From Burhinus oedicnemus (lineage: Eukaryota > Chordata > Aves > Charadriiformes > Burhinidae), in the NCBI GenBank assembly GCA_008921705.1, contig VFFE01007604.1, positions 860,477 to 924,476 on the forward strand: a stretch of DNA of 64,000 nt. Reading direction: 5' to 3'. Below, in pieces: positions 11,901 through 21,800 of this stretch. The notes beneath the pieces were generated by a model, which ran no database searches, was not told the origin of the DNA, and saw only the letters and a program-made list of their open reading frames with translations. A program made the translations under genes and the position numbers. Position 1 is the stretch's first letter, and each line of letters opens with the position of its first letter.

Positions 11901-13508
11901 GTCATCAAGGCTGAAGTTGGCCTCGGGGGAGAAGGAGCAGCGCAGGGTGGCGTCTCTGCCAAAAAGAGCCACCACGGGCTCATCTGGAACCTGGATCTCC
12001 ATGGCACCTGCGGGAGGGCAGTGAGGGCAAAACCACATGGTGGTGAGACCCTGCAGAAGCACCTTCTTAATTCTCTATCCAGGTAACACCTAAGCAAATC
12101 AAGGGATGCCTATGGGAGGGACCCGTGGGCAAGTGGCATCTCAGGACTGTCCCCATCACTGTCCCCCAGCCAAGCCCACCCTGCCAGCAGGGAGACAGCC
12201 CCACATCCAGCACCAAACCTGGGGTATCACTGCCCTCAGCTGCCAGCTGCAGCCACAGGCACCCAAACCTGCACTCCCCTGGGACATGCAGCCCAGTTTC
12301 TCCCCATGGGGAGAGGAGGTCAGTGGGTGACAGCAGCAGGGACACAGTCCCGTGTCCCCAGGACGAGCCAGCTCCGGGCAGCACTGTGGCCAGGCTGGCA
12401 GGCACTAGATGGCACCACTTCTCCAGCGCAATGCCAACCAACGTACCACAGCAAAATGCCAACCCTGTACCCATGCCATGGCAAGATGCCAACCCCATCC
12501 CCAAGCCACAGCACGATGTCAACTCTGCCATTGCCTCAGGAAGCGATGCCAACCCTGCCAGGGCTGCTGGACCCTCCACGCTCGGTGCTGGTCCTGGGGT
12601 GCCCGTTGGCAGCAAGCAGCAACGTCCCCCAAAGCAGACCTGGGGCACCATTAACGCTTCATTCACTGATTCCTCCCAACCCCAAAATGGGCAGGAAAAG
12701 GGGAAAAATCTCACTTCAGACCACGGATTTGCTTTATATTCTGATCTCACCACCACTGCAGAACACAGCAAAGCTGTGACCCACAACAAATCCCTCCCTG
12801 GGGACGAGGGCAGCAACGAGACCTTAAATTTTAAGCAAGAGCCTGAGCGGGGAGGATGAGGAGCTGCGGGAAGGAGCCAGGCTGGAGGAGACCTGCCAGG
12901 GGCCGCAGACAGGCAGACAGGCAGGAGAAGAGTGCTCGGGCAGCCTGCCTGGCTCTTGGCAGACTCAAGAGCGTCACTTCTCCCTCCAGCTAATAATAAA
13001 TGCCAACGGGTTTTAGGAACATAACCCAGCCTAGCCAGAATCACTGCTGGCTGCTGAGCATCCCAAAAGGATTCAGTCCCGATGTCTCTCCCAGGTTGGG
13101 GTGCTGCAGCCTGGGGGGCCAGGAGCTGCAGCACATGGGGACAGACCCAGGTGAGTCAGAAACCTTCAGGATTTGGTCCTCCCGTGGCTTTGCCATTCAG
13201 CTGTAGCACAAGGGAGGGTGGTGGTCCCTGCTACGAGGGTGGCCCACGTGCACCAGAAGGCATCACATTCAGGGGGTGATGCTCTGGGCAGCTGGAGGAC
13301 CATGAAACCAGGAGAAACACCTTGTGGGCGCTGCCTCCAGGAACCACAGGTCAAAGGTAGCTTTGTCGGGATGAACACGGCATTCAGAACATCTCCGTCG
13401 GGGTGGGGACACGCAGACCATGCCAACCCCAACCCACCCCTACCCCCAGCCCTGCTCACCTGCCAGGCTGAGCACCAGCGCTCCCAGGGCAAGCAGTGGG
13501 CAGAGCAT
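5907..13508 (-). CDS. CD276: CD276 (B7-H3), complete spliced coding region
   Basis: Type I membrane protein of the B7 family, an immune co-signalling ligand at the cell surface. Seven coding exons on the minus strand: 13508–13460, 12007–11657, 11266–10970, 9770–9618, 7902–7861, 7364–7329 and 5929–5907. All six introns are phase 1 with GT–AG ends. Joined, they give 316 codons and a TGA stop. Residues 1–18 are a hydrophobic signal peptide. The IgV domain is at about 19–133 (Cys40–Cys116, motif DEGSFTCF). The IgC domain is at 134–232 (Cys159–Cys214). The transmembrane helix is at about 240–264, followed by KKIRQSY and an acidic tail ending in EQEID. N-glycosylation sequons are at 47, 85, 98, 179 and 183. 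Stretches such as [14 protein letters not shown] and LVRNPVLQQ match human B7-H3 as I remember it, and 316 is also the length I recall for the two-Ig form. There is only one V–C pair, so no primate-type four-Ig form is encoded here. CD276 is the only good candidate. Confidence 0.97.
7329..7364 (-). CDS. CD276: CD276 coding exon 6 (cytoplasmic tail)
   Basis: A 36 bp phase 1-1 micro-exon encoding [12 protein letters not shown], flanked by TTTTTGCAG and GTGAGTGC. It corresponds to human ALQPLKHSDSKE, the only well-conserved segment of the tail. Confidence 0.94.
7861..7902 (-). CDS. CD276: CD276 coding exon 5 (acidic tail)
   Basis: A 42 bp phase 1-1 micro-exon encoding [14 protein letters not shown], with acceptor CTTTTGCAG and donor GTGGGT. 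The acidic composition matches the human GAEDQDGEGEGSKT segment in position and length. Confidence 0.93.
9618..9770 (-). CDS. CD276: CD276 coding exon 4 (transmembrane)
   Basis: A 153 bp phase 1-1 exon. It encodes a short stalk, the conserved [10 protein letters not shown] start of the membrane helix, about 24 hydrophobic residues, the stop-transfer CQKKIRQSY and a Glu-rich start to the tail. The donor is GTACCC, weaker than the others; phase and protein alignment support it. Confidence 0.93.
10676..10825. repeat. 75-bp tandem duplication in CD276 intron
   Basis: Two adjacent 75 bp copies (10676–10750 and 10751–10825) differing at a single base (CACCAGCG versus CACCGGCG). The near identity implies a recent duplication or homogenisation. 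It lies between the IgC and transmembrane exons, 145 bp from the IgC donor. Confidence 0.97.
10970..11266 (-). CDS. CD276: CD276 coding exon 3 (IgC domain)
   Basis: A 297 bp phase 1-1 exon encoding 99 residues from [15 protein letters not shown] to ASVTIT. The intradomain cysteines are in AAVSC and TYSCLV. It carries the NIT and NVT sequons and the strongly conserved LFDVHS and LVRNPVLQQ stretches. The acceptor TCTCCCTTGCAG and donor GTGAGC are good. Confidence 0.97.
11657..12007 (-). CDS. CD276: CD276 coding exon 2 (IgV domain)
   Basis: A 351 bp phase 1-1 exon encoding 117 residues. The order is [74 protein letters not shown] and VTLQVA. The FG-loop region VRDYSRA corresponds to human IRDFGSA. 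Compared with the human domain as I remember it, there are four extra residues between GQDQ and YANRT. The acceptor is CCTCCCGCAG and the donor GTGAGA. Confidence 0.97.
12426..12570. repeat. Degenerate 30-bp minisatellite in CD276 intron
   Basis: An ATGCCAAC-type core recurs at 12431, 12456, 12486, 12516 and 12546, a spacing of 25 and then three times 30. The rest of each unit is diverged. It lies in the intron between the signal-peptide exon and the IgV exon. Confidence 0.8.
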
Positions 13509-13526
13509 CCTTGGCACGAGCAAAGC
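13460..13526 (-). CDS. CD276: CD276 start-codon exon (signal peptide)
   Basis: An exon with 18 nt of 5' UTR followed by 49 nt of coding sequence. The acceptor is CTTTCTTACCCAG (AG at 13528–13527). The ATG at 13508 is in CCAAGGATGC context. It encodes [17 protein letters not shown], a short hydrophobic signal peptide that joins in phase 1 to the IgV exon. A good acceptor just before the ATG implies at least one upstream non-coding exon, as I recall for human CD276. This is the only ATG that gives a signal peptide in phase with the IgV exon. Confidence 0.9.
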
Positions 13527-14550
13527 CTGGGTAAGAAAGCAGAAGTGAGCACGGCCCCCGGGCGTCCTTCTCACGGGGAGTCTTCTCTCTCACGACAAGC
13601 ACCCTGAGCTGGGGAAAAACAGAAGAAAACACCGAGATGGTGCTGGGGACCGGGGGCAGAGAGGAAGAGAGGGGAGGAGACCGGCATCAGGCGGGGGATC
13701 CCATGCTGGCCAGCCTCTCCGACTGCTGCGCAGCAAGCAGAGCTCCCACCCCATCGTAAAACGCAGGAGGGGCTTTGCCCCCCACCTGGCACCAGCCAAG
13801 GGACTGGTGCATCCCCTGTACTGGGGACATGATGGACCCAGAGGCAGCTCTTGTGCCGGAGGCGCTGGCCGGTGCCCTGGGAAGCCACGTGAGCCTCTTC
13901 CCCTCCTCACTGCTTCTCCTCCCCTTTTGTTTCTCTCTTTCCCAGCTTTTCCCCGCAGCGTTGGACCGTTACATCCCCATCCTCCAAGAGGCGTCAACTT
14001 GCTCCCGGTGTCCAAAATGGCTAAAAACCAACCATAAGAGGTTTGCAGATTCCTGGCTCCACCGGTGGCTGCGAGGTTCACCCCTGCTTGTGGCAGGGAA
14101 GTCTCCAGCATGAGGCTGCCCCAAAAAAATAGGGAATAAAACCAGAACTTCTCAGAGCTGGATGTGGGGAGAGGCAAGGGCAAGCTGCCCAGCACCGCTG
14201 GCTACCGTAGCTCGCTTCCCAAGCATCCCTCCCCGGTCGTGCCAAGAGCTCGCCGGGCCCCTCGTGATACATGTTCCTCCCTCGTAGTATAAATGAGCCC
14301 CAGATATCGCAGCCAGCATCGTCGCTGCCATGTCCCATCCCTGTCCCAGCACATCGCAGAGCCCCACTGCTCCGCCCAGAGCCTTTAGCATCGACGGTCT
14401 TTGGCACAATACCAGTATTCGCAATAAATTGGTGTCACGACACAGGTTTCCTGGGGTGCCATAGGAACAACTTCAGCCATCAGCACCTTCCTCCTTAAAC
14501 CATCTTTAATGGGGGAAATGGCAGCCCCAAAGCTCTGCTCAGCTCGGCTC

Positions 14551-14632
14551 CCATGGGGAAACTGAGGCATGGGGAGGGGGAAACTGGGGCACAGGGAGGG
14601 GGAAACTGGGGCATGAGTAGGGGGAAACGGGC
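14551..14632. repeat. 22-bp tandem repeat upstream of CD276 start exon
   Basis: About three and a half copies of a CATGGGGAGGGGGAAACTGGGG-like unit, G-rich on the plus strand. It lies in the presumed first intron of CD276. Confidence 0.85.
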
Positions 14633-15379
14633 ACAGCTCTGCCCCAAGAGGTCTGGGGAACCATCTCCTTCCCTCCTGAGCACGAGGTTCCTTTGGGGAA
14701 AACAAGTTATCCAGCTTTTTTTTCTTTAACCATATCCCTAAGTCTTGCCTTTTCCCAAGCGGATGATCTCCGAAGCCAGCCCTGTGCCAAACCCCAGGCA
14801 GCTGGGAAAGGAGGGAGCTGCGGTGGGAGAGGGTGACGGGGCATCGCTCAGCTGCCTGGGGAAGGGAAACTGACTCATCTCCCTCACGCTCACCCTTGGA
14901 GCTCTTTCCTTTTCCTGGTGATGCTAAAATAAATTTTATTTCATAGATTCTGTGACCTACGAGAACTGCCGGGCCATCTCAGAGGTGTCACAGGGACACC
15001 CATATCCTTCTGCAGTCTTTGGGTGGGTCTCTCACCTTTCTGTGACTCATTCCCCATCTTTGCGGCATTAGCCCCCGGCCAAAGGATGGGCTCTACCCCA
15101 GACCTGAGCTTTTGTCACAACTCGGGACCCCACAAACACATCCCTTGGAAGAGGGATACACTCGTCCATGGCAAGCCAGGAGGGCTGAACCCCTCAGAAA
15201 CCCAAGGAATAATCAACCCCCCTGTTGCAGCAGGATCCTAGTGACCCTACGTCACCCGTTCCCCATTCAATGTTTACTATCACGCAGCCAAAATCTTGCT
15301 TTTTTTATAATACTGAGATTTTCAGCTGCCACAAATTATCACCCTGAGATGGCTGGAGGTGGAAAGAAAATATCTACTG

Positions 15380-15809
15380 GGCCACGGAGAAGAAGTCCTC
15401 ACCCACCAGTCCGGGTCGGTCCCAGCTTTTGGGGGCGTGCCTGGGCTGAGCCCCCCCGCCATGCCCCCGCTTTGCCCGGGTTTGTGCCAGCGAGGAGCCC
15501 GCTCTGCTCTGGATTATTTTTAGTCCCCTCTTAACTCCTCGGTGATGGGCAAGAAGCTCCCTGCTTACCAAGCCGGACGGGACAGGGGGACGGGGACGGG
15601 GACGGGGAGGGGGGCGGCAAAGGAGGGGTGGAAAGATGGAGGTGCAACCCCCAGATCCCAGGCAGGGATTTGGGGTGCGGTATTTGGCGATGGAAAGGCA
15701 GGGACGGGTTATCCTTTTGCTCGTTCCGGGGAAAAAAAGGGAACAATCCCTTCTCCTCGGAGCTCGGGTTGGTTTTTGTCCCACGCGGGGGTGTGTGTGT
15801 GTTTAGCTC
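15380..15809 (-). promoter_or_regulatory. CD276: Candidate CD276 CpG-rich promoter and non-coding exon 1
   Basis: CpG dinucleotides are clearly more frequent here than in the flanks, with GC-box-like sequence (GGGGAGGGGGGCGG near 15602). On the minus strand a strong donor, CTTG|GTAAGC, lies at 15569/15568. An exon ending there would splice to the acceptor at 13527 across about 2 kb. The position (upstream of the start exon), composition and donor fit a non-coding exon 1. No transcript evidence is available from sequence, and the upstream end runs into an assembly gap. It could instead be an unrelated GC-rich patch. Confidence 0.4.
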
Positions 15810-15829
15810 NNNNNNNNNNNNNNNNNNNN
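15810..15829. other. Assembly gap (20 N) at CD276 upstream region
   Basis: Placeholder gap between a GT-rich tract and the start of the G-rich minisatellite. The true length is unknown, so the minisatellite or promoter may extend into it. Confidence 0.99.
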
Positions 15830-17362
15830 CAGCGGGATGGGGGATGTTGGGGAGCACCGGGATGGGGCATTGGGGTGCAGCAGGATGGGGGATTGGGGTG
15901 GATGGGGCTGGGGGATTGGGGAGCACTGAGACAGGGATATTGGGGTGCACAGTGCCAGGGGACTGTGGAGCACGGGGTGGGGGGTTTGGGGAGCAGTGAG
16001 ACAGGGGATTGGGGTACACTGGGCTGGGCGATTGAGGAACACCAAAATTGGGGTGCATGGGGCTGGGGGATTGGGGAGCACAAGGCTGGAACATTGGGGT
16101 GGATGTGGCTAGGAAGTTGGGGAGCACAGAGCCAGGAGACTGGGGATCATGGATCCTGGGGATTGGGGTGCATGGAGGCACCAAGACAGTGGATTGGGGT
16201 GCAGGGAGCTGGGGAGTTGGGAAGCACTGAGATGGGATTGGGGAGAACCGAGGCAGAGGACTGGGGAGCACAGAGCCTGGGGATTGGGGTGCACGGGGCT
16301 GGGGGATTGGGGGTCCCCAGGCTGGGGCATTGGGGAGCACCAAGACAGGGATATTGGGGTGCATGGGACTGGGGGATTGAGGTGGATGGGGCTAGGGAGT
16401 TCTGGAGCTCCAAGACAGGGGATTGGGGTGCACCGAGACAGGGGTATTGGGGAGCACAGAGCCAGGGGACTGGGGATCACAGAGCTTGGGGATTGGGGTG
16501 CACCGAGCTGGGGAATTGGGGAGCACGGAGCTAGGGTGCACCAGGATGGGGAGTTGGGGAGCACAGAGCTGAGGGATTGGGGAGCACCAATTGGGAAGAT
16601 TGGGGTGTGCATAGCTGGGGGTTTGAGGTGCACATGGCCGGGGGGGGGTTGGGGAGCACCAAGCCTGGGATATTGGGGAGCACAGAGACTGGGGATTGGA
16701 ATGCACAGAGCTGGGGAGCACCAAGATGCGATTGGGGTGCATGGGGCCAGGGGACTGGGTTGCACCAAGGCAGGGGGGTTGGGGTGCACTGAGGTAGGAG
16801 GATTGGGGACTGGTGTTCATGGAGCCAGGGGATTGGGGAGCATGGAGCTGGGGGATTGGGCTACACACTGACCCTGGGCTTTGGGGTGCACAGAGCTGGG
16901 GAACCAGAGCATATGGAGCAAGGGGATCGGGGTACACATGGCCTAGGCACTGGGGTGCATGGAACCGGGGTACACACTGACCCAGGGCTGTGGGGTGCAC
17001 AGAGCCAGGGGACCAGGGTACATTAAGCCAGCAGATGAGGGTGCACAGAGCCAGGGAACCAGGGTGCACCAAGCCAGGGGATATTGGAGTGCACAGAGCT
17101 GGGGGACCAGGACACACCAATCCAGAGGACTGGGGTGCACAGAACCAGGGGATGTTGGGGTGCACGAGCCCGGGGGGGCTCAGGTGTACAAAGCCAGGGC
17201 GTGAAGCCCTCAAAGCTGGGAGGCACAGACATGCAGACCCAGGGACAGGGGTGCACAGAGCCAGGGCATTGGAGCACTCGTAACTGCAGGCCTTGGGGTG
17301 CACAGAGCTGGGGCTTTGGAGACCTCAGAGTTGGGGGGCTGGGGTGCACGGAGCCGGGCTGT
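15830..17362. repeat. G-rich minisatellite, 23–24 bp unit, about 65 copies
   Basis: A long array of diverged units of the form GGGGATTGGGGTGCACAGAG plus CTG or CAG, alternating between GGGGAGCAC and GGGGTGCAC versions. The left part mainly has ATTGGGG cores. From about 16870 the units drift to GCACAGAGCCAGGGGACCAG types. Nearly every unit has two or more G runs on the plus strand, so G-quadruplex formation is plausible. Because many units are 24 bp (8 codons), long frames stay open on both strands. These are a product of the repeat and have no protein-family features. It sits directly upstream of the candidate CD276 promoter. Confidence 0.97.
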
Positions 17363-20300
17363 GGTGAGGCAGGAGGCCAGAGCCGTCTCCTCCGGTGAGA
17401 ACAAAAGGCAGCTGGAGTTTCGCCTGGCTAATAATTTACCCACACTAGCTGCCTGGAGGCACCAGCAACCCCATGCTGTGCTTGGTGGAAGATGCTGCTG
17501 GGGGCTAAAGCGGGGACCCCCAAATGGTTGGGAGCCATGGTGCGGGAATAGGGCACCCATGAGGGTCCTCCACCTAGAAGAGCAAGACCTCAGATGCACG
17601 AGGCATTGGGGCAGCATCAACCACCCAAAGGGACTGCAGTTTCCTTGGAAAACCCATCTCACCATCTTTTGGAGTTTCCTTTTCTGGGGGTGCAGTCCAG
17701 TTGGGCTCCGAGGCGACACCACCATCACTCCCATAACCCATTGGGTCACTTTTGGCCGGGGCAGGGCCGTGGCGCTGAGCTTCCTCCTCCCATGCTCCCG
17801 CACACAATGTCTCCTTTTATACAGCCTCAGGCAGTCGGGCACCCAGCACCGCTCCCTGACACACACAGGGCAGGGGGGATGCATCGGGATTGAGACAGGG
17901 AAGGGAGCACAGCAGAAAAGGAGGAAGAGGAGGAGGAAGAGCAGGGCATTTGGAGGGAGCTTGGCTCTTCACAAGGGCAATTTTTCAGCAGCGCACACAA
18001 CAGATGTTTCCCTAAAGGAAGCAGCTTCTTGGTTTTAACCTGTTTTTCACAGAGGGCCCCTCGATACCAGCTGCTCTACGCCATGTCCCTAAGGCTCTGG
18101 CAGCTGCGTTCCGTGCTCTGATGCCCACGTGGGTGGTTTGGGTTTTTCATTGCTCCAGAGCAAAGGAAGCTCCTCGCCCTTTTGATTACAGAGGAAAGCT
18201 GAAACAACCAAACCTGGACAGCTTAAAATTAAAAGGCAAATAAAAATAACCCCAAACATGCTATATTTAAAGCCATTTGATTCCTACCCCGGCACCTTGC
18301 AGACAAGGAAGGATTTGGCAGTGACAGAGCTGGTAATAAGGCTGCATGTCTTGACCCAGGCACTGTGGGTGATGGCAGCAAGAACAAGAAAGGATGAAGC
18401 CAAGGTACTTCACAAGCCCGCGACTAAATCGTGAACCCTGTGCTCAGTTCACAGATGTGCCCTGCAAATCAAGAGGATTTCTCTTTCCCTGCCAGCCTGG
18501 CATGGGTAGTGCTGGATGTGCAGAGCAGCTGCGTGATCCCACAGGAGCTCCTGGAGACCAGACATGAGCCACGTCAACCCTGTTGGCAACATTGTCCCCA
18601 TCCTTTTTTGGGGGCTGCTGGAGAAGATCCAACCATTAGCCCCCAGTGCTGCAGCAGGGAGCAGGGACCTTCTGCATGAGCCAATTCCCCCTCCCAATCC
18701 CCATCAGCCATGAGTCCATGGGCATCTCCAGCATCAAAGCTCAGCAACCCCCAAAAAATGCAGGTGGAGCCCAAAGGTTTTGCAAAGACTCCCAAAGACA
18801 GACACAAACTCCCAGCACTGCCCAGAGAAGGGCTTCATACCATCACAGCTTCAGCACTTTGTCCCGTCTCCCAACAGTTCACACGATAAAAGCAGCATTG
18901 CGGCTTTGATATCTTAACTGCGAGTGCGACTCCGCTCCTGTTAGACTTTGAAGATACAAAGTGAGCATCTAAGCACCAGGAGCTTTCTTAGTGTTAAATA
19001 CAAACACATACACACAAAAGTAAAAACTAAGGAGCTTGGAAACAAAGGCAGATTTTTCAACATCAAAACTAGCTAAAAATTAAAATCTGTGCTGCTTGCA
19101 AGTCTGCTCATAATCAACAATGAAAGGGCTTCCGGGGAGGAATTTAAATAGTAGATGTTCACCATCCCAAATGATTATTTTTGGCTAATTTTCCTTCCTT
19201 CCTCAAAACCTGCAGTACCCAAGGTATGTGCATAAAAAAATGTGCATAATAATGAAGCTGACAAAAAAAAAATACAGAAAGGCAAAGAAAAGGGCTGCAA
19301 TTTGCAAGTTTAATTTCACGCTCAGCCAGAATTTGATCAAGGGGAGAAGGGATAGCCGGAGAGAATAGATGGAGGTGCCAGGGCAAATCTGGAGCCTCCC
19401 AACAGGGTGTCCACAGCAGCATGCGGGTCAGCTCTGTGCATCCCAGAGGGCTTGCATGGCTGCTTCTCCTTCCCATCAACAGCATGGAAATACTGCATGG
19501 CACCAGCAGTTCCCAGCTGCTAACAATGTAGAAATCAAATATGCAATGCCCAGGAGGATCTCCTGTATTTCCTTCCAGCACGGAGCATCTGGCACACATC
19601 ATAATCTATTTGGTACAAGGCAGGGGAGCAGAGGGTAAATCCCACCTTGGCTATGTGCAGATTTCCATGCCCCAAAAGCCACCCAGATCATCCATTTCGG
19701 AGCACCTAGGAACCGAACATCACCTGGATCCACATGTTGGTAACTGTGTTACCTCTATGAGTGAGCAGCTGCAGCTACTCCACTGTAGGATCCTTGGACA
19801 TATGGAAAATGGCTCCAGTTCCTCTCGCTGCAGCCTCAAACAAGCGCAAGGAACATCACAGTGGCAAAAAGCAAAGGACGTGGAGGAGCAGGAGTGAGGT
19901 TTTGAGGCTGCTTTGAACCAAGAGGCAGAGCAGCGAGCCAGTCGCAGGAGCAGACACACACCACGATGCTAACCTGGGGCTCCCGAGTCTTTTTCTCTTT
20001 TTTTTTTTCTTTGATGAGGCTGCATCTGGATAACCTCAATCCTGCTCACTCAGGAGGAAGAGAGCTGAAACACTTTGGATGTGGCCATCCCAAAACGCAG
20101 GGTCGGGGCTGGGGATGGTGAGTCACTCACCACCAGCCAAGCGCAGATGTTTGAGGTCTGTGCACGTGGCAGGAGGCTGCTTTGGAGAGAACTCAGCGTT
20201 TTTACAGCACACAAGGGGCATTCATAAGCAGAGCGCCCAGCAATGGACTCCAGATGCAGAACCACCCCAGTGGGATGCTAGCAAAACTGGGATGAGTTCC

Positions 20301-20431
20301 CAGATGTGGGTGCATGCCTGGCCGAGCCCTGATCCTGCACTTGGGTGGCACCCAGGTACGCACCAGCCCTTTCCCCTCTCCTTCCCAAGCACAGAGCCAG
20401 CAGGTCCCCACCACCAGGAGGTGCTCAAATT
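17363..20431. other. Intergenic stretch, no gene recognised
   Basis: Mixed-composition DNA between the minisatellite and the first CR1/LTR complex. No exon, RNA gene or transposon was recognised. Frames up to 246 codons near its left edge begin inside the minisatellite and have no family features. Confidence 0.6.
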
Positions 20432-20590
20432 AGAATCATAGAATTGTCTAGGTTGGAAGGGACCTTTAAGATCATTGAGTCCAACCATCAACCTAACACT
20501 GCCCAAACCACCACTAACCCATGTCCCTCAGCACCACATCTGCCTGTCTGTTAAATACCTCCAGGGATGGCAGCTCCACCACTTCCCTGG
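20432..20590 (-). mobile_element. CR1 LINE, 3' end portion (split by LTR)
   Basis: Minus-oriented CR1 3' end. It begins AGAATCATAGAATTGTC, then shows the familiar GGTTGGAAGGGACC block through CCACTTCCCTGG. The element breaks exactly at 20590 and resumes at 21232 after an inserted LTR, so the two pieces are one insertion. Confidence 0.96.
20586..20590. repeat. Target-site duplication CCTGG (left)
   Basis: The 5 bp CCTGG immediately before the LTR is repeated immediately after it at 21232–21236. Removing the LTR and one copy restores the expected CR1 order CCCTGGGCAGCC. Confidence 0.93.
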
Positions 20591-21231
20591 TGTCCTGGTT
20601 TGAGTGACACAGGACTAATTTTTCTTCCAGTGCTTGGGAAAACTGCATTTTTAGAAGACTCTAGTGTCTGAATTTGGGAAAATATTTACTTTATAGCCAG
20701 CTATGGTGTGTGGGTTTTAAGGTCTCAGTGTTTTCGAGCTCTCCAGATGCAGGGATGAGGAGGAGCGAGACCCAGGCACTTGACCCAAGCTGGCCAACAG
20801 GATTATTTCATACCATGAATGGCACATTCAATAGAAATCAGGAAGTTTGCTGCAAAGTTCTCTCTCTCTCCCTTGATGGTGGCGACCCAGAGAATGTCTT
20901 GCCCTGGTGCCGGAGCCCTGAGCCCTTCCCTTCCTCCTGAAGCTGTGTCTGACATTGGTTGTCCCCTGCTGGGAGTGCACAGCTTCCTACGGATAGAATG
21001 GGCTGACTATAATCCTTGTGTATTTTATATTGGTATTGGGATGAATATTGGTTCTTTAATGTTATTAATATTAATTATCTAGTCTTATTCTATTAAATCT
21101 GTTTATATTTTAAGCCCCAGATTTCCTTGTTTTTTCCCTCAATTCACTTTCCCAGGTGGGGAGGGGTCATCAGGTGATAGAATACTTGTCTGAACAACAA
21201 TAAATTGTTGTGGGTTTCTCAAACCATAACA
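20591..21231 (+). mobile_element. Solo LTR, ERVL-like, inserted in CR1
   Basis: A 641 bp element with TG…CA ends and imperfect 14 bp terminal inverted repeats (TGTCCTGGTTTGAG at the left; the right end reversed reads TGTTATGGTTTGAG). It is flanked by the 5 bp duplication CCTGG. Internal blocks such as CAAGCTGGCCAACAGG and TTTCATACCATGAATGG, and an AT-rich block before the 3' end, resemble avian ERVL LTRs as I remember them and indicate plus orientation. There is an AATAAA at 21199–21204. No gag, pol or env sequence is present, so this is a solo LTR left by recombination. The 5 bp duplication fits the ERVL class. Confidence 0.88.
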
Positions 21232-21800
21232 CCTGGGCAGCCTGTTCCAATGTTTGATAACCCTTTCAGTGAAGAAATTTTTCCTAATATCCAATCTAAA
21301 CCTCCCCTGGTGCAACTTGAGGCTGTTTCCTCTGGTCCTATCGCTTGTTACTTGGGAGAAGAGATCGACCCCTACCTCGCTACAACTTCCTCTCAGGTAG
21401 TTGTAGAGAGCAAGAAGGTCTCCCCTCAGCCTCCTTTTCTCCAGGCTGAACAACCCCAGTTCCCTCAGCTGCTCCTCATAGGACTTGTGCTCCAGACCCC
21501 TCACCAGCTTTGTTGCCCTTCTCTGGACACGCTCCAGCACCTCAATGTCTTTCTGGTGGTGAGGGGCCCAAAACTGAACACAGCATTCTAGGGGGGGCCT
21601 CACCAGTGCCGAGTACAGGGGGACCATCACTGCCCTAGTCCTGCTGGCCACACTATTCCTGATACAAGCCAGGATGCTGTTGGCCTTCTTGGCCACCTGG
21701 GCACACTGCTGGCTCATCTTCAGCCGGCTGTTGACCAAAACCTCCAGGTCCTTTTCAGCCAGGCAGCTTTCCAGACACTCTTCCCTAAGCCTTTGAGCCT
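21232..21800 (-). mobile_element. CR1 LINE, ORF2 C-terminal portion (split by LTR)
   Basis: Continuation of the CR1 at 20432–20590, minus orientation. The minus strand still encodes a recognisable ORF2 C-terminus ([58 protein letters not shown]) open from 21738 down to the LTR junction. The CR1 is truncated at its 5' end near 21800. Confidence 0.95.

Noticed and set aside
12067..13134. 355-codon minus-strand open frame
   Set aside because: It lies within the CD276 intron between the signal-peptide and IgV exons, overlaps a 30 bp repeat, and has no domain. The splice sites on both sides define it as intron.
15542..17303. Five long frames of 226–330 codons as a repeat-protein gene
   Set aside because: They exist on both strands, depend on a 24 bp tandem unit, the two leftmost cross the N gap, and none has recognisable protein features.
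15830..17362. CRISPR-like array
   Set aside because: Units are contiguous and diverged with no unique spacers, and the DNA is a vertebrate nuclear locus.
21205..21591. 128-codon plus-strand frame
   Set aside because: It is the antisense of CR1 ORF2 and runs from the LTR end into the CR1.
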